In this document: piece after piece, positions 1 to 7,464 of the stretch
Position numbering within the stretch: the first letter of the stretch is position 1
Layout: every line of letters begins with the position of its first letter
Source of the DNA: Phycisphaerae bacterium
GTDB taxonomy: Bacteria; Planctomycetota; Phycisphaerae; UBA1845; CAIVHJ01
Assembly (NCBI GenBank): GCA_022072405.1
Contig: JAJVHX010000019.1
Location: 3,790-67,789 of the forward strand
Length of the DNA: 64,000 nucleotides
Direction of reading: 5' to 3'
Program-made: the position numbers and the translations under genes
The notes under the pieces: generated by a model
The model's database searches: none
What the model saw: the letters and a program-made list of their open reading frames with translations, nothing else
What the model was told of the DNA's origin: nothing

Positions 1-220
1 GTAACCGCTTGCGCCGCAAGCACTACAGTTTTTTCGCCATAGTATAGAAGGGGAATACCGCGCGACAAACCATGTCGCCCGGTACGTCATATCGTAACCG
101 CTTGCGCCGCAAGCACTACAGTTTTTTCGCCATAGTATAGAAGGGGAATACCGCGCGACAAACCATGTCGCCCGGTACGTCATATCGTAACCGCTTGCGC
201 CGCAAGCACTACAGTTTTTT
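1..220. repeat. 93-bp tandem repeat array with two hairpins per unit
   Basis: Identical units begin at 1 and 94, and a third begins at 187, matches for 34 bases (to 220) and then diverges. Each unit has a palindrome CTTGCG-C-CGCAAG (8-20, 101-113, 194-206) followed eight bases later by six Ts. The two full units also have a second stem-loop, TACCG-C-GCGACA / TGTCGC-C-CGGTA around the loop AACCA (56-84 and 149-177). The window starts exactly at a unit boundary, so the array may extend to the left. The units are far longer than CRISPR repeats and have no spacers. The role is unknown: origin, packaging or RNA-level functions are all possible. Confidence 0.85.
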
Positions 221-288
221 TTACCCATAGAGTAGTGGAAGAGTACCGCTGCTGTTGTTTCATCACCCACTTAACGACGGAGTTATTT

Positions 289-549
289 ATGTGCGTCCGA
301 CTCTCTAAAAACGAATTGGCTTTGAGCGAAGCGCTTACGGCACTTGGAATTCACAGAGCAGATTTCAACCGAGCGAGGATGCTCTTATACACCGGAGCAC
401 TCAATCAAAATGATTTTCCGCTCAGGGCTGGTCATCGTTTCGTCACACCCGAAAGTCTGCCAGCGCTGATCAAGGCCCTCCGCCACAATCGAATCTACTT
501 TTCTGATGACGCCGCACGCGAACTGACCCAGCTCTTCTCGCAACCCTGA
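289..549 (+). CDS. Small hypothetical protein of the mobile element
   Basis: An 86-residue protein starting MCVRLSKNELALSEAL. The ATG at 289 is chosen over an in-frame ATG at 235 because GGAG lies seven bases upstream and the extra N-terminus is Cys-rich and unlikely. The sequence is helical with the look of a small DNA-binding or adaptor protein (SEALTALGIHRADFNRAR, then a hydrophobic PESLPALIKAL segment), but I recognise no family. It lies directly upstream of the primase/helicase gene, in the same direction, so a role in replication control of the element is plausible but not shown. Confidence 0.6.
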   Translation: MCVRLSKNELALSEALTALGIHRADFNRARMLLYTGALNQNDFPLRAGHRFVTPESLPALIKALRHNRIYFSDDAARELTQLFSQP

Positions 550-609
550 TTAACTTGATCTGCGCCACCGTTGCGGCACAACGCTGCCAGTAGAACGAAG
601 GAAATTCTC

Positions 610-2646
610 ATGAAAAATTTACTACCGCATCACCTGGCCGATTTGCGAAAATCTGGTCTGACCGATGAAACCATCGCCGCTTGCGGTTTCTATAGCGAGT
701 CCCGATACAGCGAGTTGGCGCGAATCGTCAACTGGTCACGCTGGCCGAAAAAAATGGGGCATGCGTTGATCATTCCATTTATCGGAATGGACGGCTCCAA
801 CGGTTATTACCGGCTGAAACCAGACAACCCGCGAGTTGGGAAAAATAACAAGCCTGCGAAATATGAAAGTCCGAAAGGTCAACCGAGCCGCGCGTTTTTC
901 CCACCTGGCACGCGCGAGAAAATTCACGATGTGACCCTGCCACTTATTTTGACCGAGGGCGAAAAGAAATCCGCGAGAGCCGATCAGGAAGGCTTCTGTT
1001 GTATCGGTTTAACAGGTGTCTGGAACTGGAAAAACGGCGATTCCGAAACGCTGATCCCTGACCTGTTGGCAATCACCTGGCAGGACCGTGAAACATACAT
1101 CGCGTTCGATTCAGACATAATTACAAACCAAATGGTGCATCTTGCCGAATCCCGTTTGGCGGCACAATTGAAAATTCACGGCGCAACGGTTCGATGTGTC
1201 CGACTGCCAGCCGGACCAAACGGCGAAAAGGTAGGCTTGGATGATTATCTGCTCGCACACTCCGCCGATGAACTGCGCGAGCTGATGACCGTAGCGATCG
1301 AGCCGCTGCCGGTGGAACCTGTTATTGGTGAGGCAGGCGATCTCGGCACCCGCGACCCGGCGGAACTGGCCGGTATGTTTTTGTCCGACATGCACACCGT
1401 CGATGGTTTATTCACGCTCGCCCGTTGGCGAGGTCAATTCTGGCGGTACACCGGCGCTCGTTGGGCAATTATTACCGATGAGGCTCTCCGCGCCGAACTG
1501 ACCCGGTGGATCGAATCAAAAGTTTTTGGTGTGAAGCGCGATCTGCTCGGCAACACAGAGAATTTCATAATTGCGAAAACGATCATTGATGACCGCACTG
1601 AACAAAACACCTGGTTGACCAGCGACGGGCCGCGCAATTGCCTTGCTTTGCGAAACGGCATCCTTGATATCGACGCGCTGCTGAGCGGTCATAAAGAATT
1701 ACTACCGCACTCGCCGAGTTGGTTTTCACCGACAGCACTTAATTATGAATTCAACCCACAAGCTGATTGCCCGAAATGGCTGGCGTTCCTCAACAAAAAC
1801 CTTGAGGCCGACGCCGAGCGAATCGGTTTATTGCAGGAATGGTTCGGCTATTGCCTGCTGCCCGACACGAGCCAACAAAAATTTATCGTGTTCGAGGGCG
1901 ACGGCGCGAACGGCAAGTCTGTTGCGTGTGCGGTGCTGACCGCTTTGCTCGGCGCGGAGAACGTGAGCCATGTCCCTTTGGAAGCGTTCACGCAGCGATT
2001 CGCGCTCAATCAAACCATTGGAAAATTAGCCAACGTCGCCAGCGAAATCGGCGAACTTGACAAGGTTGGCGAGGGGTTTTTGAAGCAGTTCACTAGCGGC
2101 GATCGCATGATGTTCGACAGAAAACACATCGCCCCGATCGAGGCACTTCCGACAGCAAGGCTGGTGTTGGCGACAAACAATAGACCACGATTTAGCGATC
2201 GAACAAGTGGACTGTGGCGGAGAATGATAGTGCTGCCCTGGCGAATCAGGATTGCCGAACATGAACGGATTACGGGCATGGATAAGTCTGCTTACTGGGC
2301 GGATGAACTTCCGGGCATCTTCGGATGGGCGATAGTTGGACTACATCGATTGCGGCAGCAGGGGCGGTTTACCGAGCCGGAGATATGCCGCGAGGCCCTG
2401 GCGGAATATCGAATCGAGTGCAATCCATGTGGCACGTTCTTATCCGAGCGATACGTTACTGGTGCAGGATACCAGAGCTGTGGAGAACTCTACGCGAATT
2501 ATGCTGACTGGTCGCGATCTAATGGATACCACCCATTGGGTGAAATCGCATTTGGAAAAGAAGTAAGGCGTACATTCCCAGATGTCGAGCGGAAACAAAT
2601 AGGGCCGGGAAAAACGTGGTGTTATACCGGATTAGTGGTGCGATGA
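610..2646 (+). CDS. P4-type primase/helicase (DUF3854 TOPRIM-like domain plus SF3 helicase)
   Basis: A 678-residue replication protein. The N-terminal third has a DUF3854 TOPRIM-like segment with LILTEGEKK near residues 111-119. The middle matches the D5_N region of phage/plasmid primases, followed by a superfamily 3 helicase with Walker A GDGANGKS at residues 430-437 and a B-motif region around ASEIGELDK. The C-terminus is probably a winged helix. Such proteins start and unwind replication of P4-like satellites and integrative plasmids. ATG 610 is chosen over 571 because GAAGGA lies just upstream. Iteron-like repeats directly after the stop suggest the matching origin. No frameshift is seen. 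Confidence 0.9.
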   Translation: MKNLLPHHLADLRKSGLTDETIAACGFYSESRYSELARIVNWSRWPKKMGHALIIPFIGMDGSNGYYRLKPDNPRVGKNNKPAKYESPKGQPSRAFFPPGTREKIHDVTLPLILTEGEKKSARADQEGFCCIGLTGVWNWKNGDSETLIPDLLAITWQDRETYIAFDSDIITNQMVHLAESRLAAQLKIHGATVRCVRLPAGPNGEKVGLDDYLLAHSADELRELMTVAIEPLPVEPVIGEAGDLGTRDPAELAGMFLSDMHTVDGLFTLARWRGQFWRYTGARWAIITDEALRAELTRWIESKVFGVKRDLLGNTENFIIAKTIIDDRTEQNTWLTSDGPRNCLALRNGILDIDALLSGHKELLPHSPSWFSPTALNYEFNPQADCPKWLAFLNKNLEADAERIGLLQEWFGYCLLPDTSQQKFIVFEGDGANGKSVACAVLTALLGAENVSHVPLEAFTQRFALNQTIGKLANVASEIGELDKVGEGFLKQFTSGDRMMFDRKHIAPIEALPTARLVLATNNRPRFSDRTSGLWRRMIVLPWRIRIAEHERITGMDKSAYWADELPGIFGWAIVGLHRLRQQGRFTEPEICREALAEYRIECNPCGTFLSERYVTGAGYQSCGELYANYADWSRSNGYHPLGEIAFGKEVRRTFPDVERKQIGPGKTWCYTGLVVR

Positions 2647-2662
2647 TTTGTTTCGTCACCAC

Positions 2663-2785
2663 ATTCACCACATTCACCATTCCGGCCAATTGCACGCGTG
2701 GAAAATGTGGAAATCAAAAATGAATAGTGATAGAGGGAGAAGAGAATAATGGGCGCAGTTAGGACACTCGGTGAATGTGGTGAAT
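2663..2785. repeat. Iteron-like direct and inverted repeats, candidate replication origin
   Basis: Just after the primase stop, ACATTCACC is repeated in tandem (2661-2678). A 16-base stretch of it (2663-2678) recurs as its exact reverse complement at 2770-2785. Short repeated sites beside an SF3 primase/helicase gene are the usual layout of a plasmid or satellite origin. The second arm lies inside the coding sequence beginning at 2749. Confidence 0.5.
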
Positions 2786-3012
2786 TCGGTGAGTCATTGA
2801 CTGCTTTACTCCAGAAATTCGGACAACCGGCAAAGCCGCCGACACCACCGCTACCACCGACCCAACCGCCAGCGACGGAATCACCGGCGGTCACTGACTA
2901 CGCCGACCGCGAATTCGACCGCTTCGAGGCAGTGGCGCTGCCCCGACCGGACGGCTTGGGCTGGTATGACCCTGATTTATGCCCGGCATGGCTACTCAAA
3001 TGGAATGGGTAG
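2749..3012 (+). CDS. Hypothetical proline-rich protein
   Basis: An 87-residue reading frame preceded by GGGAGAAGAG at normal spacing. It has an N-terminal segment containing the inverted repeat arm, a Pro/Thr-rich linker (about residues 32-47), and an acidic, aromatic C-terminus (DYADREFDRFEAVALPRPDG). The C-terminus resembles the tails of small mobile-element proteins, but no family is recognised. It follows the primase gene and could be translated as part of the same unit. The proline-rich run may be an artefact of the repeat sequence, so confidence is moderate. Confidence 0.42.
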   Translation: MGAVRTLGECGEFGESLTALLQKFGQPAKPPTPPLPPTQPPATESPAVTDYADREFDRFEAVALPRPDGLGWYDPDLCPAWLLKWNG

Positions 3013-3350
3013 GATGGATCGCGTTCCTATGCGTTCCTAACTTTGCTGGGTCGTGAGCACGCTGATTTCTTTCCGCATATAATGGATAGCACCTACCTTT
3101 GGATCGGCGGTCGGCAACCGTCAAAGCGGCTGCAATTAACCGTCTGATGATTTCAATTCAATGAAAGTGCCGTTTTTGGCCTCGAAAACAGGGCTTTCGT
3201 TGAAAACTTAGTAGGGTAACGGACCAAGCGGTCTACGTAGATCGGTGGATGAGTACGGATATTAGAACCTGATTGGGCTGTGAGTTGTTCATTTTTTACA
3301 GACCTTTTATCTCATTCATTCAAAAATATTTTTTGCCAAAGAAATGTTTA
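3013..3350. other. Gene-free AT-rich stretch upstream of the defence gene
   Basis: No supported reading frame is seen on either strand. Base composition shifts to AT-rich from about 3240. In AvcID-type loci an RNA antitoxin is encoded just upstream of the deaminase. This is where such an RNA would lie, but I see no clear repeat or hairpin that identifies one. Confidence 0.4.
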
Positions 3351-3380
3351 TTGCCTAAGCTTGTGATTTGGCGATATATT
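3351..3380 (+). promoter_or_regulatory. Candidate sigma-70 promoter for the dCTP deaminase gene
   Basis: TTGCCT (3351-3356), an 18-base spacer, then TATATT (3375-3380). Transcription would start near 3387, after the upstream in-frame TTG at 3368 and before the GTG at 3407, which supports the GTG start. Confidence 0.45.
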
Positions 3381-3406
3381 GTTCGTGTTCTGTTAGGATT
3401 AGACCA

Positions 3407-4894
3407 GTGGCCATAAACAAGTCAACCATAGCAAAAGATGGTGGCCCTGAACTAGTTCTTGGTTTAATAGGTGCAGTTGGTACTGACCTTGATCAAGTTC
3501 GAAAAATACTCGAGGAAAGGTTACAAGTATTTGGTTATTCAGTTGATTACATACACATCACAAAAGACGTAATTCCCAGAATAGTGGATGTTAAATGGAA
3601 GAAAAGAGATGAATACGATCGTCTGGTAGCATTGATGAATGCTGGTGATAAAGCTCGAAAAAAGTTCAAGAACAATGCAATTTTGGCGATTGGTGCTGCT
3701 GCTGTAATACACTCCAAACGAAAAAAAGGTGGGCCAAATCAAGCACATGCTTACATTATCAGTTCATTGAAACACCCTGACGAAGTAGACAAGCTTAGAG
3801 CGGTCTATCCACAAGGCTTTTACTTAATTGGCGTCCATTCTGACGAAGATATCCGACGCAAGCGGTTACTGGAAGACAAGAGAATCACAGCCAGCGAGAG
3901 TATCGATCACTTGTTTTGCCGCGATCAAGACGGCCAGCTCGAATATGGACAGCGTGTTACCGATACGTTTCATTTAGCTGATTTCTTTGTTCGTTTTGAC
4001 GGTGATGTGGAAAGCGTAAAATATAGTTTATGGCGAGTGTTAGACCTATTGTTTGGGAATCCACACTTAACACCAACTTTCGATGAGTTTGCAATGTATA
4101 TGGCATTTTCAGCATCATTACATTCTGCCGATCTTTCACGCCAAGTTGGTGCTGTTATTTGCAAGAACGAGAGTATTTTGGCAACAGGAGCAAATGACGT
4201 TCCCAGAGCAGGTGGAGGTCAATATTGGAGCGACAACAAAACATGGGAACAAACACCTGATATCCACAATGATGGGAGAGATTTTGTCATCGGATGTGAT
4301 CCAAATAAAATTGAACAACAAAGAATGATAAATGAGATTGTGGCAGAAGGCGTAAACCAAAAATTGAATCGCGAAAAGCTGCGTAAAGTTTTAGAGAAAT
4401 GCCGAATCCGAGATTTGACAGAATTTGGCAGAGTTATGCACGCAGAGATGGACACATTACTTTCTTGTGCCCGCTCGGGGATTTCGATACAAAATTCGGA
4501 ATTATATGTAACCACTTTTCCGTGCCACAATTGCGCTAAGCACATTGTGGCCGCTGGTGTTAAACGTGTTGTGTTTATTGAGCCTTATCCAAAGTCTAAA
4601 GCATTACAGTTACATAAAGACTCTATCCAATTAGGGTTTCACGTGGGCTCCACTCAGCAAAAGAATAACACCCTTGTGCAATTTGAGCCATTTGTGGGGG
4701 TTGGACCAAGACAATTTTTCGACTTGTTTTCAATGCGTCTCGGTTCTGGTTATCCCCTTATTCGAAAAGAACAAAACGGCAAGATCAAAGCTTGGAAACA
4801 AGAGGATGGCAAGCTTCGCCTGAGAATGTTGCCGATAACTTACTTAGATTTAGAACTTGAAGCGAGCAGCCAATTTTTAGATGTAATAAATTGA
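3407..4894 (+). CDS. Anti-phage dCTP/dCMP deaminase (AvcD-like)
   Basis: A 495-residue two-domain protein. The N-terminal half has a glycine-rich nucleotide-binding-like start (LGLIGAVGTDL, near residue 20, without a GKS/T lysine) typical of the anti-phage deaminase family. The C-terminal half is a zinc cytidine/deoxycytidylate deaminase with HAE at residues 345-347 and PCHNC with zinc cysteines 373 and 376. Family members deaminate dC nucleotides after phage infection and deplete the pool; in AvcID loci an RNA antitoxin holds the enzyme off. The GTG at 3407 has AGGA eight bases upstream and lies after the candidate promoter. The gene is AT-rich compared with its neighbours, which suggests recent acquisition as cargo. 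A small gene follows at 4910. Confidence 0.85.
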   Translation: MAINKSTIAKDGGPELVLGLIGAVGTDLDQVRKILEERLQVFGYSVDYIHITKDVIPRIVDVKWKKRDEYDRLVALMNAGDKARKKFKNNAILAIGAAAVIHSKRKKGGPNQAHAYIISSLKHPDEVDKLRAVYPQGFYLIGVHSDEDIRRKRLLEDKRITASESIDHLFCRDQDGQLEYGQRVTDTFHLADFFVRFDGDVESVKYSLWRVLDLLFGNPHLTPTFDEFAMYMAFSASLHSADLSRQVGAVICKNESILATGANDVPRAGGGQYWSDNKTWEQTPDIHNDGRDFVIGCDPNKIEQQRMINEIVAEGVNQKLNREKLRKVLEKCRIRDLTEFGRVMHAEMDTLLSCARSGISIQNSELYVTTFPCHNCAKHIVAAGVKRVVFIEPYPKSKALQLHKDSIQLGFHVGSTQQKNNTLVQFEPFVGVGPRQFFDLFSMRLGSGYPLIRKEQNGKIKAWKQEDGKLRLRMLPITYLDLELEASSQFLDVIN

Positions 4895-4909
4895 GAAAGG
4901 CGATGTCAC

Positions 4910-5083
4910 ATGAAAAAACGAACAGTAAATTACAAAGCAAAAAGTTCAACAAAAAAAGCGAAATCTTTATCAAAGAAAGAATTTATCATATGTTTACAGC
5001 GAGCCAGTTCCACCGTTCGAGCCTGGCCAAAGTGGAAACAATCGATTAGTAAAAATGAATTCTCATATGCTAGCCCAGAATAA
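4910..5083 (+). CDS. Small basic WPxWK-motif protein downstream of the deaminase
   Basis: A 57-residue lysine-rich protein (MKKRTVNYKAKSSTKKAKSL...) with the segment VRAWPKWKQ near residues 37-45. AAAGG lies nine bases upstream, and it starts 15 bases after the deaminase stop, so the two are probably co-transcribed. A rho-independent terminator at 5104 ends the unit. From memory, short proteins with a V-x-W-P-x-W-K motif occur on other genomic islands without known function; I cannot verify a family here. An overlapping frame at 4903 (48 codons) is less attractive because it has a poorer start context. Confidence 0.6.
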   Translation: MKKRTVNYKAKSSTKKAKSLSKKEFIICLQRASSTVRAWPKWKQSISKNEFSYASPE

Positions 5084-5103
5084 TTAAATTTATCTTCTAT
5101 TCA

Positions 5104-5125
5104 ACCCGGTTCTGCCGGGTTTTTT
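5104..5125 (+). terminator. Rho-independent terminator of the deaminase unit
   Basis: The stem ACCCGG/CCGGGT with loop TTCTG is followed by a run of six Ts, 20 bases after the stop of the WPxWK gene. Confidence 0.85.
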
Positions 5126-5232
5126 GTTGCGCCGAAAAATCAACCGCTTGATGGTTGATTTCTGACCATGCCGCCCAGTGGGGACTGGGCTAATTCAACT
5201 TTTCATTTTGAAATAACAAAAGGGGATCACAG

Positions 5233-5433
5233 ATGCAACGGGGTGGAAGATCACCGCGCGGAATCTCCGCGATCGAAATCGTCGAACTCAAGATTAACAA
5301 TGTATTGCAGGCAGCCTGGCGACTGGCGCGAAACGGTATCAAAGCGCCCGGTGAGTTCCGCCGGTTAAAAGACGAGGCGCGACAGCTCAGCCAGCAACGT
5401 GAAAGGATTCGCCATGCCTACCAACTCAACTGA
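5233..5433 (+). CDS. Small hypothetical helical protein of the mobile element
   Basis: A 66-residue protein starting MQRGGRSPRGISAIEIVELK, preceded by AAAGGGG at good spacing. It is strongly helical and charged, with an arginine/glutamine-rich C-terminus (RQLSQQRERIRHAYQLN) that may form a coiled coil. No family is recognised. It opens the second gene run of the element, after the deaminase terminator. The next short frame (5414) begins within its last codons, a translational-coupling layout. Confidence 0.5.
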   Translation: MQRGGRSPRGISAIEIVELKINNVLQAAWRLARNGIKAPGEFRRLKDEARQLSQQRERIRHAYQLN

Positions 5434-5503
5434 GCCATCGACGATTGTGGTTGATTCACGCGAGTTGCTGAAAGCGGGCCGTACTTACGTCACCAGGGGG
5501 TAG
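5414..5503 (+). CDS. Very short frame, possibly the start of a frameshifted gene
   Basis: A 29-codon frame starts at ATG 5414 with GAAAGGAT upstream and overlaps the previous gene's end. It stops at TAG 5501 directly after a run of five Gs. Moving by one base at that run would continue the frame as ...GFNLWGISRKTVFVRTR to about 5578. It may therefore be the 5' part of a broken or slippage-dependent gene. No family is recognised. Confidence 0.25.
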   Translation: MPTNSTEPSTIVVDSRELLKAGRTYVTRG

Positions 5504-5586
5504 GCGGGTTCAATCTCTGGGGCATTTCACGGAAAACCGTATTTGTCCGGACACGCAGAAATTCACGGGTTTAGTATGAATTTGTT

Positions 5587-5600
5587 AATTGTTAACAATT
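5587..5600. promoter_or_regulatory. Perfect 14-bp palindrome upstream of a phage-like gene, candidate operator
   Basis: AATTGTTAACAATT is an exact palindrome 36 bases before the ATG at 5637. A second short palindrome, TGTCCGGACA, lies at 5544-5553. Both sit in the gap between two small genes, where a repressor or transcription start would be expected. Confidence 0.4.
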
Positions 5601-5636
5601 GTTAAGTATCTGGCAACTCATTTAAGGGGAATTCGG

Positions 5637-5981
5637 ATGATTCGTTTGATCAAGAGGTTATTCCGGTGGTTGTTCCGCCGGCGACGCCGACCCTGGCGGA
5701 TCGAGTTTTTCGACGGCGTACCCGCCCGGCCAGCCGGTGACCTTCCGGCCCAGCCATTTCAAAACTGGAAGAACCGCGGGGTGACCACGGCACGGATGAA
5801 GGCGGTTACCACCACCAAAGCAACACCGGCGGGCAAACCTGCGCAGCCGGACGACCCGGCACCGCCGGCGACGTTGCCCGAAGTCAATCTGCAGGGGAAA
5901 CATCTAACCGTTACGCAAAAGGAGAAATTTTATGTCGAGTCTAACTCTCGATCCGATCACTCAGTTGATTCAGTTGGCTAA
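5637..5981 (+). CDS. Small basic, possibly membrane-associated protein of the mobile element
   Basis: A 114-residue protein starting MIRLIKRLFRWLFRRRRRPW, an amphipathic, Arg-rich N-terminus that could bind membrane or DNA. A Pro/Ala-rich middle follows (PAGKPAQPDDPAPPATLPE). The ATG at 5637 has AAGGGG upstream and replaces an in-frame start at 5589 that lies inside the palindrome. Its last 50 bases overlap the next gene (5932), indicating translational coupling. No family is recognised. Confidence 0.5.
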   Translation: MIRLIKRLFRWLFRRRRRPWRIEFFDGVPARPAGDLPAQPFQNWKNRGVTTARMKAVTTTKATPAGKPAQPDDPAPPATLPEVNLQGKHLTVTQKEKFYVESNSRSDHSVDSVG

Positions 5982-6213
5982 GGAAGAAGCATCGCGTCCA
6001 GCGCCGAAAATTCGCCAGCGGCCGATGATGCCGTTATTCGGAAACACGCTGATGATTCTGGAGCTGGAGAAAAGCATTGCCGACGCTGATCGTCAGCGGC
6101 GACTAAACGCCGCGATCCGCGTAGCGGGCACAAGCGAACAGAAATTAATGTTGATGCAAGAACAGGTTCAATCGGACCGCGCCAAAAGGAAACTTTCAAT
6201 AAAGGGGAAATAA
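5932..6213 (+). CDS. Small hypothetical helical protein of the mobile element
   Basis: A 93-residue protein starting MSSLTLDPITQLIQLAKEEA, with AAGGAG at ideal spacing. The C-terminal half is charged and helical (EKSIADADRQRRLNAAIRV, then MQEQVQSDRAKRK). It overlaps the preceding gene and ends two bases before the next start, so it belongs to a tightly packed operon. It might be a scaffold or accessory DNA-processing protein, but nothing in it identifies a family. Confidence 0.6.
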   Translation: MSSLTLDPITQLIQLAKEEASRPAPKIRQRPMMPLFGNTLMILELEKSIADADRQRRLNAAIRVAGTSEQKLMLMQEQVQSDRAKRKLSIKGK

Positions 6214-6214
6214 C

Positions 6215-7078
6215 ATGAAAACGAACGGGACCGCAGAAATTCAACACGCTGTCAGCGCGCGGAAGAAAACCAACTGGGACCGCTACCTGGCGGTCGTCAC
6301 TAAACAAGCAACCGGAGGCAAGGTTACACCTGCGGAGGTTGCTTCGGCGATGGATGATGCGCGGGTCGATATTGCTCAATATCAAAATCATCTGGCGGTG
6401 CTGACGCGCCATCACGAGCTATCAGGTCGGGCCAGCGCCGCTGACGTGACGAAAGCCGAGCGTGCCGCGGTCGAAGCTGCTCAAGCCCTAGCCTTATTGC
6501 GGGCTAAGTCTGAACAGTCGTCCGCAAAATTCGGCAGAGACATTTTTGAGCAGCAAGGCGTGGCTCATTCGGCGCAGTTCGCCGCCGAGCGCGCTCGGTC
6601 TGAATTCCTGGAGGCACAGCGACTCGAAACCGCCAATCCGAAGCTGTTTAACCGCAGCGATGATCTAGACCGCATCACGCCGACTCACGGGGGAATGCCG
6701 TTCAGCGACGCGAGTTTATATGACCCGGATGCACCGTTCATCGAAGTCGGCTTTTCTCTTTATCACGATGAACAGGTTCGACGCGCCGAACTGCTGGCAT
6801 ACGAAAACCATCGGCGGTTCACTCTGTATGATGCAGCGCTGGACCGCTGGCGCGCTGGTGGTCGAAAGTATCGGCTGCACGACGGCGCCGAAGTCATCGA
6901 ACCTTCAACGCCAGTGCCGATTTTTCGAAAAAGCACCTGGCTAGAATTGTTGTCTGCTGGCATCGACGAGTCGAAGCGATTGTCACTGAGTCACGAGCTG
7001 GTCAGACCCGCGATCGACCTGAGTTTGCCGGAATGGAAATATGTTGGACAGGGTGAGATTCAGGACGCGCTGTTGTAG
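6215..7078 (+). CDS. Hypothetical phage-like helical protein
   Basis: A 287-residue soluble protein with AAAGGGG upstream of ATG 6215. The N-terminal half is Ala/Glu/Lys-rich and probably coiled coil (about residues 50-140: ADVTKAERAAVEAAQALAL, then FAAERARSEFLEAQRLE). The C-terminal half is more globular, with several Tyr/Trp residues. It is the longest product of the 5233-7402 gene run and so may be its main structural or DNA-processing component. I do not recognise a family. Confidence 0.65.
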   Translation: MKTNGTAEIQHAVSARKKTNWDRYLAVVTKQATGGKVTPAEVASAMDDARVDIAQYQNHLAVLTRHHELSGRASAADVTKAERAAVEAAQALALLRAKSEQSSAKFGRDIFEQQGVAHSAQFAAERARSEFLEAQRLETANPKLFNRSDDLDRITPTHGGMPFSDASLYDPDAPFIEVGFSLYHDEQVRRAELLAYENHRRFTLYDAALDRWRAGGRKYRLHDGAEVIEPSTPVPIFRKSTWLELLSAGIDESKRLSLSHELVRPAIDLSLPEWKYVGQGEIQDALL

Positions 7079-7153
7079 CGCGGCGGTTTCCGTTGAGGGC
7101 GCGGCGGGTGAGTTGCTCGCCGTGCCCTACTTTCAAACTTCAGGAGGTTATCT

Positions 7154-7402
7154 GTGAAAAGAAATACCGATTCCTATGGCGAATTTCTGATAACTGAATC
7201 GTGCCGACTGCTGCGGGCTGCTGAGCTGCTTCTGACCGCTAAGCCGCAAAGTCAAAGAACAAATGCCGAATGGGATTTGATATGGAAGATTCGTAATCTG
7301 CTTAGCGACATGCGCTGGAGTGATAGTTGGCGGAAGATTATTGACGGCATTATCGATGCGACGAGGAGGACGAAGCGTGAAGCCGCTGACGTCAACCGCT
7401 AA
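7154..7402 (+). CDS. Small hypothetical protein of the mobile element
   Basis: An 82-residue protein starting at GTG 7154 with a full AGGAGG seven bases before it. It is helical, with a Trp-rich centre (NAEWDLIWKIRNLLSDMRWSD) and a basic C-terminus (ATRRTKREAADVNR). No family is recognised. It lies between the helical protein gene at 6215 and the excisionase candidate at 7465, all in the same direction. Confidence 0.6.
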   Translation: MKRNTDSYGEFLITESCRLLRAAELLLTAKPQSQRTNAEWDLIWKIRNLLSDMRWSDSWRKIIDGIIDATRRTKREAADVNR

Positions 7403-7464
7403 TGTGACCCAACGCGCGGCGGCTGCGGCGCGCCGTGCTTCCTTTCAAAGTTATTGGAGTTAAG

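Noticed and set aside
1-220. CRISPR array
   Set aside because: Units are 93 bases and directly adjacent with no variable spacers; no cas gene is near.
72-230. Repeated 21-22-codon frame starting MSPGTSYRNRLRRKH in each 93-bp unit
   Set aside because: The Shine-Dalgarno-like AAGGGG is 17 or more bases away and the frame follows from the repeat itself; no support for translation.
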